From the NCBI RefSeq assembly GCF_965363235.1, contig NC_134850.1:34073102-34137101 (forward strand): DNA of 64,000 nucleotides, in the 5' to 3' direction. This document shows positions 44,560-57,263 of the stretch, piece by piece. Numbering within the stretch: the first letter of the stretch is position 1; each line of letters begins with the position of its first letter. The DNA is from Mytilus galloprovincialis. Its lineage: Eukaryota; Mollusca; Bivalvia; Mytilida; Mytilidae. Position numbers and translations under genes: made by a program. The notes under the pieces are model-generated. The model did not search any database. It saw only the letters and a list, made by a program, of their open reading frames with translations, and was not told the DNA's origin.

Positions 44560-45640
44560 TGCTGGCTACTTTTTTGTCGAATCTGCAACTTTTGTTGCAG
44601 AAAGCTCGACATAGGGATAGTGATCCGGCAGCAGCGTTAGCTAACTTCTTAAAAGCTTTATATTTTAGAAGGTAGAAAAGACCTGGATGCTTCATATTTT
44701 GTATATAGATGCCTCATGTTACGAACTGTACGTCAGTTACATGTCCAATGTCTTTGACCTCATTTTCATGATTCAGCGACTACTTGAAAAAAAAGTTAAG
44801 ATTTTTTATAATATTAAATTCTCGAATATTATAAGTAATTGGATAACTATATTTGGTATGTGCGTACCTTGCAAGGTCCTCATGCCCGTCATACAGTTTT
44901 CACTTGACCTCAACCTCATTTCATGGATCAGTGAACAAGGTTAAGTTTTGGTGGTCAAGTCAATATCTCAGATACTATAAGCAATAGTTCTAGTATATTC
45001 GGTGTATGGAAGGACTGTAAGGTGTACATGTCCAACTTGCAGGTGTAATCTGACCTTGACCTCATTTTCATGGTTCAGTGGTTATAGTTAAGTTTTTGTG
45101 TTTTGGTCTGTTTTTCCTATACTATATGCAATAGGTCTACTATATTTGGTGTATGGAATGATTGTAAAGTGTACATGTCTAGCTGACAGGTGTCATCTGA
45201 CCTTGACCTTATTTTCATGGTTCAGTGGTCAAAGTTAAGTTTTTGAGTTTTGGTCTATTTTTCGAATACTTTATGCATTAGGTCAACTATATTTGGTGTA
45301 TGGAAATATTTTATGATCTATATGTCTGTTACGCAGGTTTTATTTGACCTTGACCTCATTTTCACGGTCCATTGCTAAGTGTTAAGTGTTTGTTGTGTTT
45401 TGGTCTGTTTTTCTTAATTTATAAGCAATAAGTCAACTATATTTGTTGTATTGAAGAATTGTTAACTGTACATGTCTGCCTGGCATGGTTCATCTGACCT
45501 TGACCTCATTTTCATGGTTTATTGATCAATGTTTCATTTTCTTGGTTAATGTCGAGTTTATGTGACAGTTGTAGTAAAGCTTTGAATTTAGGTCTATCAA
45601 CATAATATCAATGATTAGTAAAGAAGGCGAGACATTCTTA
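44560..45640 (+). repeat. Family G dispersed repeat with ~147 bp internal units
   Basis: Opens 'CTGCTGGCTACTTTTTTGTC' and 'AGCGTTAGCTAACTTCTTAA', then six units each containing TTGACCTCATTTTCATGGTT and 'ATATTTGGTGTATGGAA', then a tail 'CAGTTGTAGTAAAGC' and 'AAGAAGGCGAGACATT'. I recognise the family from bivalve genomes. Not coding. Confidence 0.75.
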
Positions 45641-45819
45641 ACAATAATAAGTTCCTCAGCTTAAATTTAGATTTTGAGATCTTTCAGCTGTGTATATTGT
45701 ATATATTTTTATTTTATTTAAACTATTATTTTCTTAGAAACACATTCCATTTAACTTATTGTGAATGAAATTGATTCATATATTTTATAACATTGTTAAG
45801 ATTTATATACATGTATGTC

Positions 45820-46385
45820 TTTCATTCATATAAGTGTGGTTGGTGATTGCACAAAGTCAGTGCACGAGTCTTTCATTCATATTAGTGTGGTTGGTGCTTG
45901 CACAAAGTCAGTGCACGAGTCTTTCATTCATATAAGTGTGGTTGGTGCTTGCACAAAGTCAGTGCATGAGTCTTTCATTCATATTAGTGTGGTTGGTGCT
46001 TGCACAAAGTCAGTGCACGAGTCTTTCATTCATATAAGTGTGGTTGGTGCTTGCACAAAGTCAGTGCACGAGTCTTTCATTCATATTAGTGTGGTTGGTG
46101 CTTGCACAAAGTCAGTGCACGAGTCTTTCATTCATATTAGTGTGGTTGGTGCTTGCACAAAGTCAGTGCACAAGTCTTTCATTCATATTAGTGTGGTTGG
46201 TGCTTGCACAAAGTCAGTGCACGAGTCTTTCATTCATATAAGTGTGGTTGGTGCTTGCACAAAGTCAGTGCACGAGTCTTTCATTCATATTAGTGTGGTT
46301 GGTGCTTGCACAAAGTCAGTGCACGAGTCTTTCATTCATATTAGTGTGGTTGGTGCTTGCACAAAGTCAGTGCACGAGTCGTTCA
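45820..46385 (+). repeat. 51 bp minisatellite, 11 copies
   Basis: Unit TTTCATTCATATTAGTGTGG, TTGGTGCTTGCACAAAGTCA, GTGCACGAGTC. Copies are nearly identical, with two alternating variants (ATTAG/ATAAG). Because 51 is divisible by three and the unit lacks stops, a 207-codon frame of 17-residue repeats appears; a second frame is open too. I see no promoter, codon bias or homology to suggest translation. Confidence 0.95.
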
Positions 46386-46439
46386 TTATTTTATTGATCT
46401 GTATTGTTGTTATTTATTTTTATCACTTATTTTACTAGG

Positions 46440-47705
46440 CGTTCACTTATAACTCATATAGATGTTAAGGTTGACAATATGCCTCCGAAAGAAGCATTTA
46501 TTTTTTTGTTGATGTCCTTTTTTCTGTTGAACTAATAGGAGAAAAAGAGGTAATATCGAAATAAAATAAAAACTAAATTACAGAAAGCATTTAAATTTAA
46601 CAATTATTTAGTTTGTGTACATCTTATTTGAAAACATTAATAAAAAATATAGGTCACCAATGAGTTAAAAAGATACTTCAATTTAATGCCCAAAAAATGG
46701 CATTTTTGCACCAAAGGGAGATAATTTTGAGCTTTTTCAATGATATAAACATTTTAAAAGTCATCTGGGGCCAAACTGAATCGATTTCTTTGGTTGATTT
46801 TTGTTCCATATCATAAAGTAATAACTAATAGTGTAATAAATAAAATTTGTCATGAGTAAACAAATATTTATTTTTTTGCTGAAATTTTTGTACCCGCGAG
46901 CCTCCTTATAAAGTGTTATGTTTGTAGATAAAAACAGTAAAAAAATTAACAACTAACAATCAAGTTTGCTGAAGCTTTTATGCAATCATGAACATAATTA
47001 TGAAAATTATATTGAAGTCATAGACAAACATTGTAATTAAATAAGTAATGTTTTAGTCTGATCACCATGTATTATTTGTGTATGCACAAAGATAGATGTT
47101 CTAGACAGAAGCGATGTTTTTTTGTATTTTAGTTTATATGTCCTTTAATATTGTGAGATGGTTGTCACATGTGTATCTACTTAATAGGCTATCATACAGT
47201 TGAACAGAGTAATCATTGTTTGACTTTCATCTAATATTTTCATACTGTATTTTCAGAAATTACTGCTTCCATTTATTATTGTCATTTTGTCATTTTGGAC
47301 TTGAATGCGGTTTAAAGTTTTGCAATATTAAGAAAAAATCCTGTTTAGTTAATATGCAAATTTTAAAATGTGAGTTTAAACTATTACGATTACATGTATA
47401 ACCCTGTCAAATTTTTCACAATTATAAACACATCCCAATATTTTCTGAATCTACTGTAATTTTTATTATACCACTGTAAACCAACCCAATTTTTCATCAA
47501 TTTATTAATGCCATTTAAAAAAAATAATTAAAAAATGAATACATATTTTTCATCAAATCAAATTGAATCTTCTTTCTTTATTGAGTGTTTATAGATAGAA
47601 TGATGAAAGAGAAAACTTTAAATGCAAAAAATATTTTTAATGAAAATGAGTTTTTTTGGAGTATCTTTTTACCAAATAAATAATGTTTTTATTATACTTT
47701 TACTT
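46440..47705. other. AT-rich, nothing recognised
   Basis: No gene or repeat could be supported; short ORFs are low-complexity. Confidence 0.3.
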
Positions 47706-47717
47706 TATTTGATTGAG

Positions 47718-47873
47718 CATTGGCGGATCCAAGGGGGTTCCGGGGGTTGGAACCCACTTTTTTTTTTGGCTGCTCAATGCATTTGAATGGGGACATATAG
47801 TTGGAACCCCCCCCCCCCCCCTTTGTCCTGGGTTGGGAACCCCCCTTTTTAAAATGGCTGGATCCGCCCCTGA
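47718..47873. mobile_element. hAT-like MITE with GGCGGATCCA ends
   Basis: Left TTGGCGGATCCAAGGGGG and right CTGGATCCGCCCCTG are inverted. A poly-C run lies at about 47,806-47,821. The CAGGGGCGGATCCAG type of end is common in animals and resembles hAT termini. The 8-bp duplication expected for hAT is not clear here. An ORF on the minus strand across it is an artefact. Confidence 0.65.
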
Positions 47874-47879
47874 TGAGTA

Positions 47880-49570
47880 TTTGTGAGTTCTATTCTTAGT
47901 TAAGACTTTAATCATTACTAGAAGTTCGAAATATTTGTGATTTTTTTGTTGTTGCGAAAATTTAAAAGAAATCAGCTTCCCAAAAGTAAAATATTGCAAT
48001 TTCAATTTTTAATAGCATTATATATATAGAATAAGTTGAAATCATTTTAATTTTTTCACATTTTTGCTCAATGTTCAACAACCACAATAATTATAGATTA
48101 ACTAAATATTTACTGTGATTGATATTTAAACTTTGAGATAAGCCCATGCTTGCAGTGACATAAATGTCATGTAGACCATGCATGCATCTAAAAGGTTGTC
48201 AATGTTTGATCAGACACATTTTTGTTACTGATACTACAAATTTTAGGGCATAAATCTTGGTTGTGTATATAGTGTGTGAGTGAAAGTTATATGTATGATT
48301 GAATTGTGTAAAGATATTTTAAAAATTAGTGGATGTATGGTTTTTATATTACAACATTTAAATGTACATGTACTTATTGAGGGGTGGTTGTGACATTTGT
48401 ATTTAGACACAAAAGTCACACAAGGCGTTTATTTACCTAATATTTTGACTGATTCTTAGGAAATTAAAAATAATTATCCTTGGTCATACAAAAGCATGTA
48501 GTGGCCCATTATAGTGATCTGAGCTGTTAAAGGGCAATTGATACTTGATTTGATGTACAGTATTTATTTATCTATTTAGATACAGATTTATTCTTTTTTA
48601 TGTTGCAAAAACTTGTAATTTTCATTAAAAATCTCAAAATAAATTATGCTGGTAGATTTGAATTTGTCTTCATGGTTTCCAAAATTTTAAAGGCTTATTT
48701 GTGAGTCAACTGTGCTTATAGGCACAAATTTTAATTATCATATGATGGAACAACTCTATTGAGATGATTATATAATTGATGATTTTAAGAAAAGTATTAG
48801 CATATGAAATGATAAATTGGAAGTGAGCCATCTTTAATTTAAAGAGCTAATTTTACTATCAATTTATTATAGCTATAGTTCTGCTTGAGAATTTTTGGAT
48901 TGTGTCATAATTTAAAAAATATTGATAACTTGCATTATAAAAATGTCTAACACATTTTGGACTGAAATTTTTTCTTTGGTCTCATAACAGATAAATTTTG
49001 GAAAAAAATCCATTTGAACATAAGGCATAATTATATTGTACAGTATTACAAATAAAGACATTTTGAAAATAAAAACAATATTTTATTGAGACATGTGTAT
49101 TTTTTTACTAAGGAAATTTTCATATTGCTTTTGAAAGGAAGAAGGTTATATTGATATTTTTTTCAGCTGATATTGAATAAAGAAATATATTGAGAGTATT
49201 TAAATAGCATTGGATAACAGGCTAAGACTTTTAAGCCTTCTCCACTTTTGTATATTCATATCAACAGACTGCTGACAGAATATTTTTTTGTATAAAATTT
49301 GGATTGAACAATAGTGTTGTATGAGATTCACTTATGACAATAAATTATTTCCATACTTTTTACATTGATTTGTATAAATTATTAAGCAGACATTTGCACG
49401 ACAGCAACATGCACTGAATAGGTCTTGTCCATCACTTATTTAATAGTTGCTTTTATACCATTTTGTGTTGCTGTCTATTCATATTTTACCATGGAAAAAA
49501 TACCAAATACCAGTGGAGAAAATAAAAATTCCGTCATCTTAAATATTTCTGTTGTAGAGGGACTTCATAA
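47880..49570. other. AT-rich, nothing recognised
   Basis: No ORF, repeat or RNA gene could be supported. Confidence 0.3.
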
Positions 49571-49574
49571 AAAT

Positions 49575-49720
49575 AAGATGGTGTGGTTAAATTGACTATC
49601 AGACAACTCTCTACCAGCAACCAAATGGCATAGAAATGATAGCAACTGAAGGTTATCATGAGGCCTTCAACAATGAGCAAAACTCATTCCATACAGCAAG
49701 CTATAAAAGGTTTAAAATTT
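49575..49720 (+). repeat. Family B fragment
   Basis: 'AGACAACTCTCTACCAGCAA', 'GGCCTTCAACAATGAGCAAA' and 'AGCTATAAAAGG' place it in family B. Confidence 0.6.
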
Positions 49721-49929
49721 GTTTGATTATCAATTTTGATATTAATTTTTCCTACATAACTCGTAGGGGGGCTAGAATGAGACATTTTGTCCGGCCTTTT
49801 TTTTTCTCACTCTATTCGGTCCTATTTTTTGCAATTAGTTTACCCTGAATGTTTTTACATAAATTGTCATATAATACATGCCATATAATACAATTGTATT
49901 ATATGTCTCTGATTCAAACTACAGATTTA

Positions 49930-50800
49930 AGTTTAGTAAACCAATACACAACTTTTATAAATCTATATATATTCATAATTTATTTTAATTCCTGAACACT
50001 CAACTACACTCATCATGATCCTTGACCAAGAACACTATTCACAATTGAACACACTTTAGGATTTATGGATCAGTCCAATATATCATCTTAAATATAACTG
50101 ACATATATTCATCAATGATTTAATTTTCAGTAAATCAAAAGGTGGTCAATTCATGCGTCAGTGTTACTAAAGTGAAGAATGATAATTATTCAAATCAGAC
50201 CAGTGTTCACAATTCCTTTTACCCATTTTTAAAATTGATTTTCACTTAGCTATAGTGGATTATACCATATTGATTTAGGCTATTATAAAATGGACTCAGG
50301 ATTATTTCAGGAATAATCCATTTTAAGACAAATATACCTAGACTTGGTTATAGTGGGATAAACCATTCTATTCTGAAATGGACATACCTGCTGATACCAT
50401 TTAAAAAATGGACCGGACTATATCAGGATGTCCATTTCATGACAAATTTACCTAGTTTTAAATGGGTTTTACACTAGTAATTTTGTGGCCCTTTATAGCT
50501 TGTTGTTCAGTGTGAGCCAATGCTCCGTGTTGAAGGCTGTATATTGACCTATTTTGGTTTACTTTTATATATTATTATTTGGATGGAGAGTTTTCTCATT
50601 GGCACTCACACCACATCTTCCTATATCTAGTCTGACATTATTGCCTGGGTTCCGGCTGACAACTGGACAGTTACCTAGAGATGTGAAGCATGAATAATTT
50701 GAAACAGGATCCCAGTCTTGAATATGTTGACTTATCCTTTCCCAATAAAATGATAGACTAATTTGTATTCTATTCTATTATAAACAATGCCAATCACTTT
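49930..50800. repeat. Duplicated segment, copy 1 of 2
   Basis: 'TCCTGAACACTCAACTACAC', 'GACCAAGAACACTATTCACA', 'ATTCAAATCAGACCAGTG', 'CCATTTCATGACAAATTTAC' and 'CCCAATAAAATGATAGACTA' reappear in the same order at 51,225-51,760. This copy has an extra family B insert at 50,460-50,635. Confidence 0.7.
50460..50635 (-). repeat. Family B fragment inserted in duplicated segment
   Basis: 'TTATAGCTTGTTGTTCAGTG', 'TGTTGAAGGCTGTATATTGA' and 'TGGCACTCACACCACATCTT' are the complement of family B. Its absence from copy 2 dates it after the duplication, or marks its loss there. Confidence 0.65.
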
Positions 50801-51189
50801 TCTTTACTAGATATGAATAAGCTGGCTTATGGTAGAAATTTTATAGGAAAAAAACTTGAAGTCACATTATCCATTGTGAGAAAAATTGTCCCAAATTAAA
50901 AAAAAAAATTACTTCTTATTCTTGGTTTATACTGAATAACTTAATATATTTACTTTAAAGAGGAGAGGCAAAACACAATGTATATGGCCATCTATGAAGT
51001 TGTCTTCAAGTGCAAGTTGATGATTCTGTCGAACTTAAAAATTAAAATTATTGTAACTTAATTGCAATTTAGAAGTCAAAATAATCAAGTTAAAGAATAA
51101 AGATGACTTCCATAATTTTAAAAGCCCCTCCCTTAAAAACCTTAACACAATGGTTCTTTAGAAGTCAGTGTTTATACCTGATTGGAATA

Positions 51190-51780
51190 CACAACTTTTA
51201 CGTTTTGTATGTATTTATAGTTCAGTTATATTCCTGAACACATAACTACACTCATCTTGATCAATGACCAAGAACATTATTCACTGGTGAACACACTTCA
51301 AGATATATAGATTAGTCCAATATCATCTTGCACATGAAAAATGAAACTTACTCATCAGTGATTTAATGTTCAGTAAATCAAAATAAATTTGAATCTTCAT
51401 GTATCAGTGTTACTGAGTGAAGGATGATTATTATTCAAATCTTTATTCATCTTCGGAACAATATTCACAATCCCTATTCACCTATGTTTAAAATGGACTT
51501 GGCTATAGTGGAATAAACCATTCTGAATTGGACATACCTGCTGACACCATTTAAAAAATGGACCAGCCTATATCAGGAATAATCCATTTCATGACAAATT
51601 TACCTGTTTTAAATGGGCTAGTCTGTTTTAATGTCTGGGTTCCCAGTTGAATACTGGATGATGTGAAGCAAGGATAATTTGACAAATGATCCCTACCTTG
51701 GATATGATTAGTTTTTTTTCTTTTCCAATAAAATGATACTCTATGTATCAAATTCTATTATAAAGTGCTATTTACTTTCC
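51190..51780. repeat. Duplicated segment, copy 2 of 2
   Basis: See copy 1. Offset is about 1.24 kb at the left part; divergence by eye is around 15-20%, with small gaps. Confidence 0.7.
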
Positions 51781-51789
51781 TTTACTCAA

Positions 51790-52020
51790 TAAGATTGATT
51801 AATTGATTGGTGTGTAATGCCACTTTCAATACTATTGTATTATGAAATGACCTGGTGGTCAGTTTTATATGGCTGTGGGAGCCTGAGTGCCCTGGGAGAA
51901 GTACCAACCTGAATTGGAAAATGTTCAGTCCAAGTCAATTAAGATTGGTGTCAAGTTCACTTGCAGGGTGTGGAATTACAACCCACAACCTCATTGTTGA
52001 CAGGCTAATATGGTAGAAAC
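51790..52020 (-). repeat. tRNA-derived SINE-like repeat, copy 1
   Basis: 'TGATTGGTGTGTAATGCCAC' at one end is shared with 58,988-59,010. The stretch AATTACAACCCACAACCTC (about 51,974-51,992), read on minus, resembles a tRNA B box that has decayed (GAGGTTGTGGGTTGTAATT). No clean A box in this copy. Confidence 0.5.
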
Positions 52021-52024
52021 AAAC

Positions 52025-53215
52025 AATAATCAAAACCAAACAGTGCATGGAGGTTTAGTTTGATTAGTGATATAATCACATCAAAACTAAAATTATAAAT
52101 TATTATTGCTATGCAAAGCACAAGTACAGTAGGTAGGAGTAAGAATACAGACTTGTTTGTGGGTTGAAATCCGAATAATTAATGTTTTGTGGTATATAGA
52201 GAAGCATTGTGATCTTTCATATCTTATAACTACCCATAGACAAGGTGATGCCCCCGCATTCCATTCTGAAGAATCTGTATTATAACAAAATCAATGTGAT
52301 ACTTTCTTTGATATATTATTGTATCTATAGGAGACACAAATGGTGCCCCCACAGATGCAAAGTTTTATTTTAAGATACATAAAGTTGGGCATGAAAGCAC
52401 ATAGGTTAATGGTTCACTGTAGCAATTACAACAAGCAGAACAGGTCATCGATAGTAATATGTGCATTTGTTTATAGAAGTATATACATGCATAACATTGG
52501 ACCTGACCTTATTTTCTTTCCAAAGTCTTCAGTTTTTTATTCTGTATTTATTTTGTATCTCAGAAATATTGTTTTATAGGATGGATGCATGGTAGTTAAA
52601 TTCAGTTGGCAAATAATCAGGACATGATAATGATAATTTGATTTGAATATGCACTCTGCTTTTTACAAGACTGACACACTTTGTATCAGTCTACAGGAAG
52701 CCTTTTGAAATGCCAACCTACCCAGAAACATTATTCTTACTGAAGGCTGGCCAATCTTTGTTCTTACTCCTAAATACCTTGTGCTAAGTGAAGATGCAGC
52801 CAGTACCAATTTTCAGTCCTTGAATTGGCACTTGAGGCCAGCACTACTAAAGGGTGGTTTTATATTTACTATGTATTTATTTTGCTGAGACTACTTAAAA
52901 GCTTAACCATAACAATAATATAAAGCTCAACATGGATTTGTCTGCTATGGTGTGTTCAGAAAAAAGGCACTATTTTTATGCCTCCTTATGCACCAGCAAC
53001 TAAAAGTTGAGTGTGTATTGTTTTACCCCTGTTCGTCCCATTTTGGGTACATAGTTATTCTCATAACTCCTCCTACAGTTTGAATCCTATGATGTTTTCC
53101 ATTTGAAGTCTGTTTGTACATTATATTGAAGGTTTGCATGTGGTCATGTTTTTGATTTTTATTAATTTTTGCTCTTTAAGGAGATAGTTGAACTTTTTTT
53201 CTTTTTTTGTACATA
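52025..53215. other. No gene; possible old repeat fragment
   Basis: 53,030-53,200 has 'TTCGTCCCATTTTGGGTACA' and 'ATAACTCCTCCTACAGTTTG', typical of another mollusc repeat. The rest is unassigned; the ORF at 52,340 lacks support. Confidence 0.3.
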
Positions 53216-53219
53216 AATA

Positions 53220-53410
53220 AGGCCGTTTGTTTTCTCATTTGAATTGTTTTACATCGTCATTTCGGGGCCTTTTATAGCTGACTATGTGGTATGAGCTTTG
53301 TTCATTGTTGAAGGCCATACGGTGACCTATAGTTGTTAATTTCTGTGTCATGTTGGTCTCTTGTGGAGAGTTGTCTCATTGGCAATCATACCACATCTTC
53401 TTTTTTTATA
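53220..53410 (-). repeat. Family B fragment, minus orientation
   Basis: 'GGGGCCTTTTATAGCTGACT', 'CATTGTTGAAGGCCATACGG' and 'GGCAATCATACCACATCTTC' complement the 25.7 kb copy. Confidence 0.85.
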
Positions 53411-53414
53411 TTTG

Positions 53415-55000
53415 TCATTTTTTGGAGTATTTACTTGCATAAGAGGAATCATACATTTAAATAACTGCAAAACCATTTCAACTGACTGAATCAAATCAAT
53501 TTTAAAAAACATTTAAATAATGAATCACATTCATATGTTTTTTAGAAATAAAACTAATTCTGAAATTACTTAAAAGTTTTAATTCATACTTTTATTCATA
53601 AACAAGTTTTATTTAACAATAATTCATCAATGCTATTAAATATATAAATATATGAATGTTAACAGGCAAATATAATATAATCATAATAATTATTACTTCA
53701 AAAGTGTGAGACACAAAAAATGAAAAAAATATTTCAAATGATAGAGCACTTAGTTTTGCTCCCTAACTACAGTAAAAGTAAAGATTATAGATTTTTTTTG
53801 TCTTACCACTTTTGAAGGCTCCTTTTATGTTTTGAGTAGAGATCAGAAGATAAAAATCCTTCATCACCAGCAAAAGTACAATATTATAATAATCATTATC
53901 AAATTATGATAAAAAAAACATTTGACTTTCTAAATTTCTATTTACATTGTAAACTTTTATTTGTATACCACTAAAACTTGAAACGTCATCCTATATCATA
54001 CAATTACATTAAAACGATTCAATCTTCTGTTTATTGGCAAAGCAAAATGTGTTCATATTTCAGTCCTATAAACAATAACAAGCTTTAATAGTATGAAGGA
54101 CAAATATGTTTGTTTTGATCTGGTGATGTTTCAATTGACAAATAGTGGTTTTCATTTCTTCTCTAGTACAGATATGCTAATAAAAAGTAAGGGTTAGCAT
54201 TCTTCAAATACTTTAGATAGGTCATAAGAAACTGAAATACAGATTTTTTTTTTTTAAATTTAACCTAAACAAGCATGTCAAGATGAAACACACAAATTCA
54301 CACTCAAAAACTATGATAAAAGCTTTCATACCAAATAAACAAAATCCTGAAGTTCTATACAATAACTACATAACATGATCAATAACATAAATACAGCACT
54401 TTATGCAATTATGAATCACAGAATAATTATACTCATGTTACATTAAAAGACATGATCAAATTTAATTAGATATAAGAAGATGTGGTATAAGTGCCAATGA
54501 TACAACTCTCCATCCAAGTCACAATTTATAAAAAAACAAAAACATTTTCTAATCTATATAAAAAACAAGAAATGATAGAATAGAAGATTTCATCTTCTAA
54601 AATCTTTGATCTTGACATTATGGTGTTCTTTTGAGTTGAACATAGTAAAAAATGTACAAAAGCAGAGTGTTCTTTTTTAAAGATCTTAAAATTTTAAGAT
54701 TTTGTACCAGTATTCAGTCTAGTTAGAATTTGCTATTCTATGAAATCATTGCACTATGATTGACAGTAGAAATATTGGGGAACTTCACTAAGAATTCAAA
54801 CATTATACATCAAAATTATGCCATATAATCAAATAACAGTAAGAATGAACTGGTTGTTTTGTCAATTCAACAATGCATATAACCAGGAAAATAAATTTGT
54901 TATTGCAACAGCCAAAATTCTTATTTTCAGTCATCAAAATCGTATGAGAAAACTTTTGATAAAAATCTTATATTCTTATAAAAGGATAGCTTTACCCATA
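53415..55000. other. AT-rich; small family B remnant only
   Basis: A family B start lies at 54,472-54,520 ('AAGAAGATGTGGTATAAGTG'). Nothing else recognised. Confidence 0.35.
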
Positions 55001-55019
55001 TGATAATATTTAATTTACT

Positions 55020-55770
55020 AGAACACACCTGTGATATCGCGGGTCCGTGACTGAATTAAAGTATATAACTATGCGTAAGCCTTATTTTAGTATTGGTATT
55101 GTCATCTGATAAAGTCCTGCCGATTATAAGATACACAGTTGTCTCTGCTTTCAAATCGTTATGGTTGAACCCGTCGACCTGGAACTCTTCAATTATTGGT
55201 AATATTCAGGTCCTGGAATTTAGTATTTTTTAATCAACAGCATTGTCCAAGAAAGTTGAATTCTTTGATTCGCTGTTTTACGTCATGCCCACTAACAAAT
55301 TGAAAACTGTACCTATACATTGTACGCCTTATTTTAAGTTAAAATTTTTAGTATTCATATTGTTATCTTAGAAAGTCTTAATAATTAAAAAACTACAATA
55401 GGGAACAATTTGACAATGATTGAATTTAGTTGTGTCGACCCTGTGATTATGACCCGTGTATATAGTAAAATCAAATACACCGTTTGGTGGTGCGCCTGTC
55501 AGATGCGGAACGTACAGATAAGGTAATAGGTAACAGGTGAATATACTATTGGTATCGGTATTGGATTCGACCCGGAACTTGTTAATTATTGGCAATATTA
55601 ATTATGTAGAAAACAAAAGGGTCTGGAGTGGTGTAATTTTTAATCTACACCATTGTCCTATATTATCTATATATAAAGATGAATTCTTTGATTTGTCGTT
55701 TTTACCCGATGCCGGCTGATAAATTAGTCTCGATAACCCAGACGCGTATTTAAATATAGCGTCTGGGGTG
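55020..55770 (+). repeat. Degenerate ~270-540 bp repeats ending in a hairpin
   Basis: Blocks such as 'GAATTCTTTGATTCGCTGTT' (55,258) and 'GAATTCTTTGATTTGTCGTT' (55,681), 'CAACAGCATTGTCCAAG' and 'CTACACCATTGTCCTA', show two or three diverged units. The last ends in the hairpin at 55,737-55,767. Confidence 0.5.
55737..55767. repeat. Hairpin CCCAGACGC / GCGTCTGGG
   Basis: Nine-base perfect arms around a 13-base AT loop that is itself self-complementary (TATTTAAATA). A looser version is at 58,743-58,782 (CATCCAGACGCT / AGCGGCTGGATG). Confidence 0.7.
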
Positions 55771-55907
55771 ATTAACCGGACTGGTCAGATATTTATAGGG
55801 GGCGTAACAAATAATTAAATATAGAACATATCTATAAATAGCACTTCCGTTATCCCCATTATATTTAAAAACAATTAATCCAAGCGGTAAACAGTGTAAC
55901 GTTACAT

Positions 55908-55941
55908 CAAGGAATTGTATATTTAAATATACAATTCCTTG
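55908..55941. repeat. 34-bp perfect palindrome between 7-bp direct repeats
   Basis: CAAGGAATTGTATATTT followed by its exact complement. GTTACAT lies directly on both sides (55,901-55,907 and 55,942-55,948), like a target duplication. Confidence 0.9.
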
Positions 55942-55949
55942 GTTACATG

Positions 55950-57260
55950 TATAAAAATAATGTGATTATTTAAACTGACATTTTGTAGTTGACCCTATTT
56001 TGCCCAACTTGTAGATGGGCAATTTTAAAAGAACGATCAAAAACTGAATTTTGTGACACATGTAAAAAAAAACAATTTAAGAATTAAGACGGGATTTATT
56101 TTCGTGGGAAAAATTTGGTTGATTATATAGAGAAACAATGTAGTATGACTGTAGATTGTCCTCCTTATAACAAGGTCTGGATAAGCCACTGTTTGTGTAT
56201 GGGGGATATCACGCTCAGGGATCCGTATAGGTGGACCGTTGTACATAAAGCCAAACAATATACCCTAATTTTCTGGTGAGTTATAGTTTCTCCGACAGGT
56301 ATCCCGAACGGCCTATAATCTAGGACCTCATCTTTATATTTGTTGTTTTTTCAGTCCTGAACATATAATACCATTATTTACTACAAGACGATAACCAACG
56401 GCAACCCAAAATCAATCTATTTGTATATTATAACACACCACGTTTAATATTCTCTTATCTTCATACTATACAATGCCATTTTTCTATATTTTTGTATTAT
56501 AGCATACACTCTCTATTCTATGAAATATTTTCCACTTGACGTTATAAGCAACCAACAGTCGGTATATTGATCTATATTGTATCCATATTAGTCTGTATTC
56601 TTTATTTTTTCCCTTTTTTCTTAGTTTTGTCTCGTTATTCTTATTTCTGTAAATCCTTGTTATTATTTATGCTTTCCTTTTTATAACATCTTTCAGATAT
56701 CTGACACACTTACCTTACTCGAAAAGCACACATCAAGTTACGTTTATGGAAAGAAAAAACAACTCGTACAAATACTAAGATTTCAATGTAGAAAAAACTC
56801 CATAACAACTTATTACTGGCAGATCAGTGAAATCATACAATGAGCCAACTCAATTTGTATTTACAAAATTAACTGATCTTAAAATTGCAAACGACAGAGT
56901 AGTCTGAATGATTCAAAATAATCTATATCGCCTAATCCTTTTGGGAAGAAAACATTTATGGGCCAATCTTCACATAATACCACTTTGCCAGTCTCCGTGT
57001 CCATGAAGAAATACAAAAGTTAACCAGTCATTCATGAAACCCAATTCAATACTCTTTGTATACATGTTTGAATCAATCACATGGAAAAGATGGAATGGGA
57101 TTTAATCCATACTGCATGATAACTTGTAAATAACTGAAAAGTGTATTCTCCTACTACAAACTATTATACTGAGTTCACACGTAATACGAATTTGATTCCA
57201 ATATCAATCATGTATTAAAGGGCAGCTTCACAAAAATTCTCCTGTACATGTGAACCTTTA
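55950..57260. other. No gene
   Basis: AT-rich. The 73-codon minus ORF at 56,037-56,258 has some protein-like composition but no motif or splice support. Confidence 0.3.
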
Positions 57261-57263
57261 TGT

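Noticed and set aside
45815-46438. 207-codon repetitive protein
   Set aside because: The unit is 51 bp with no stop, so open frames are automatic (two frames are open). No start context, codon bias or homology supports translation.
47700-48005. 101-codon minus ORF with Gly/Pro stretch
   Set aside because: It crosses a hAT-like MITE with a poly-C run; the apparent protein is that repeat.
56037-56258. Minus ORF with protein-like N-terminal half
   Set aside because: No acceptor or donor with fitting phase and no recognisable motif; the second half is low-complexity.
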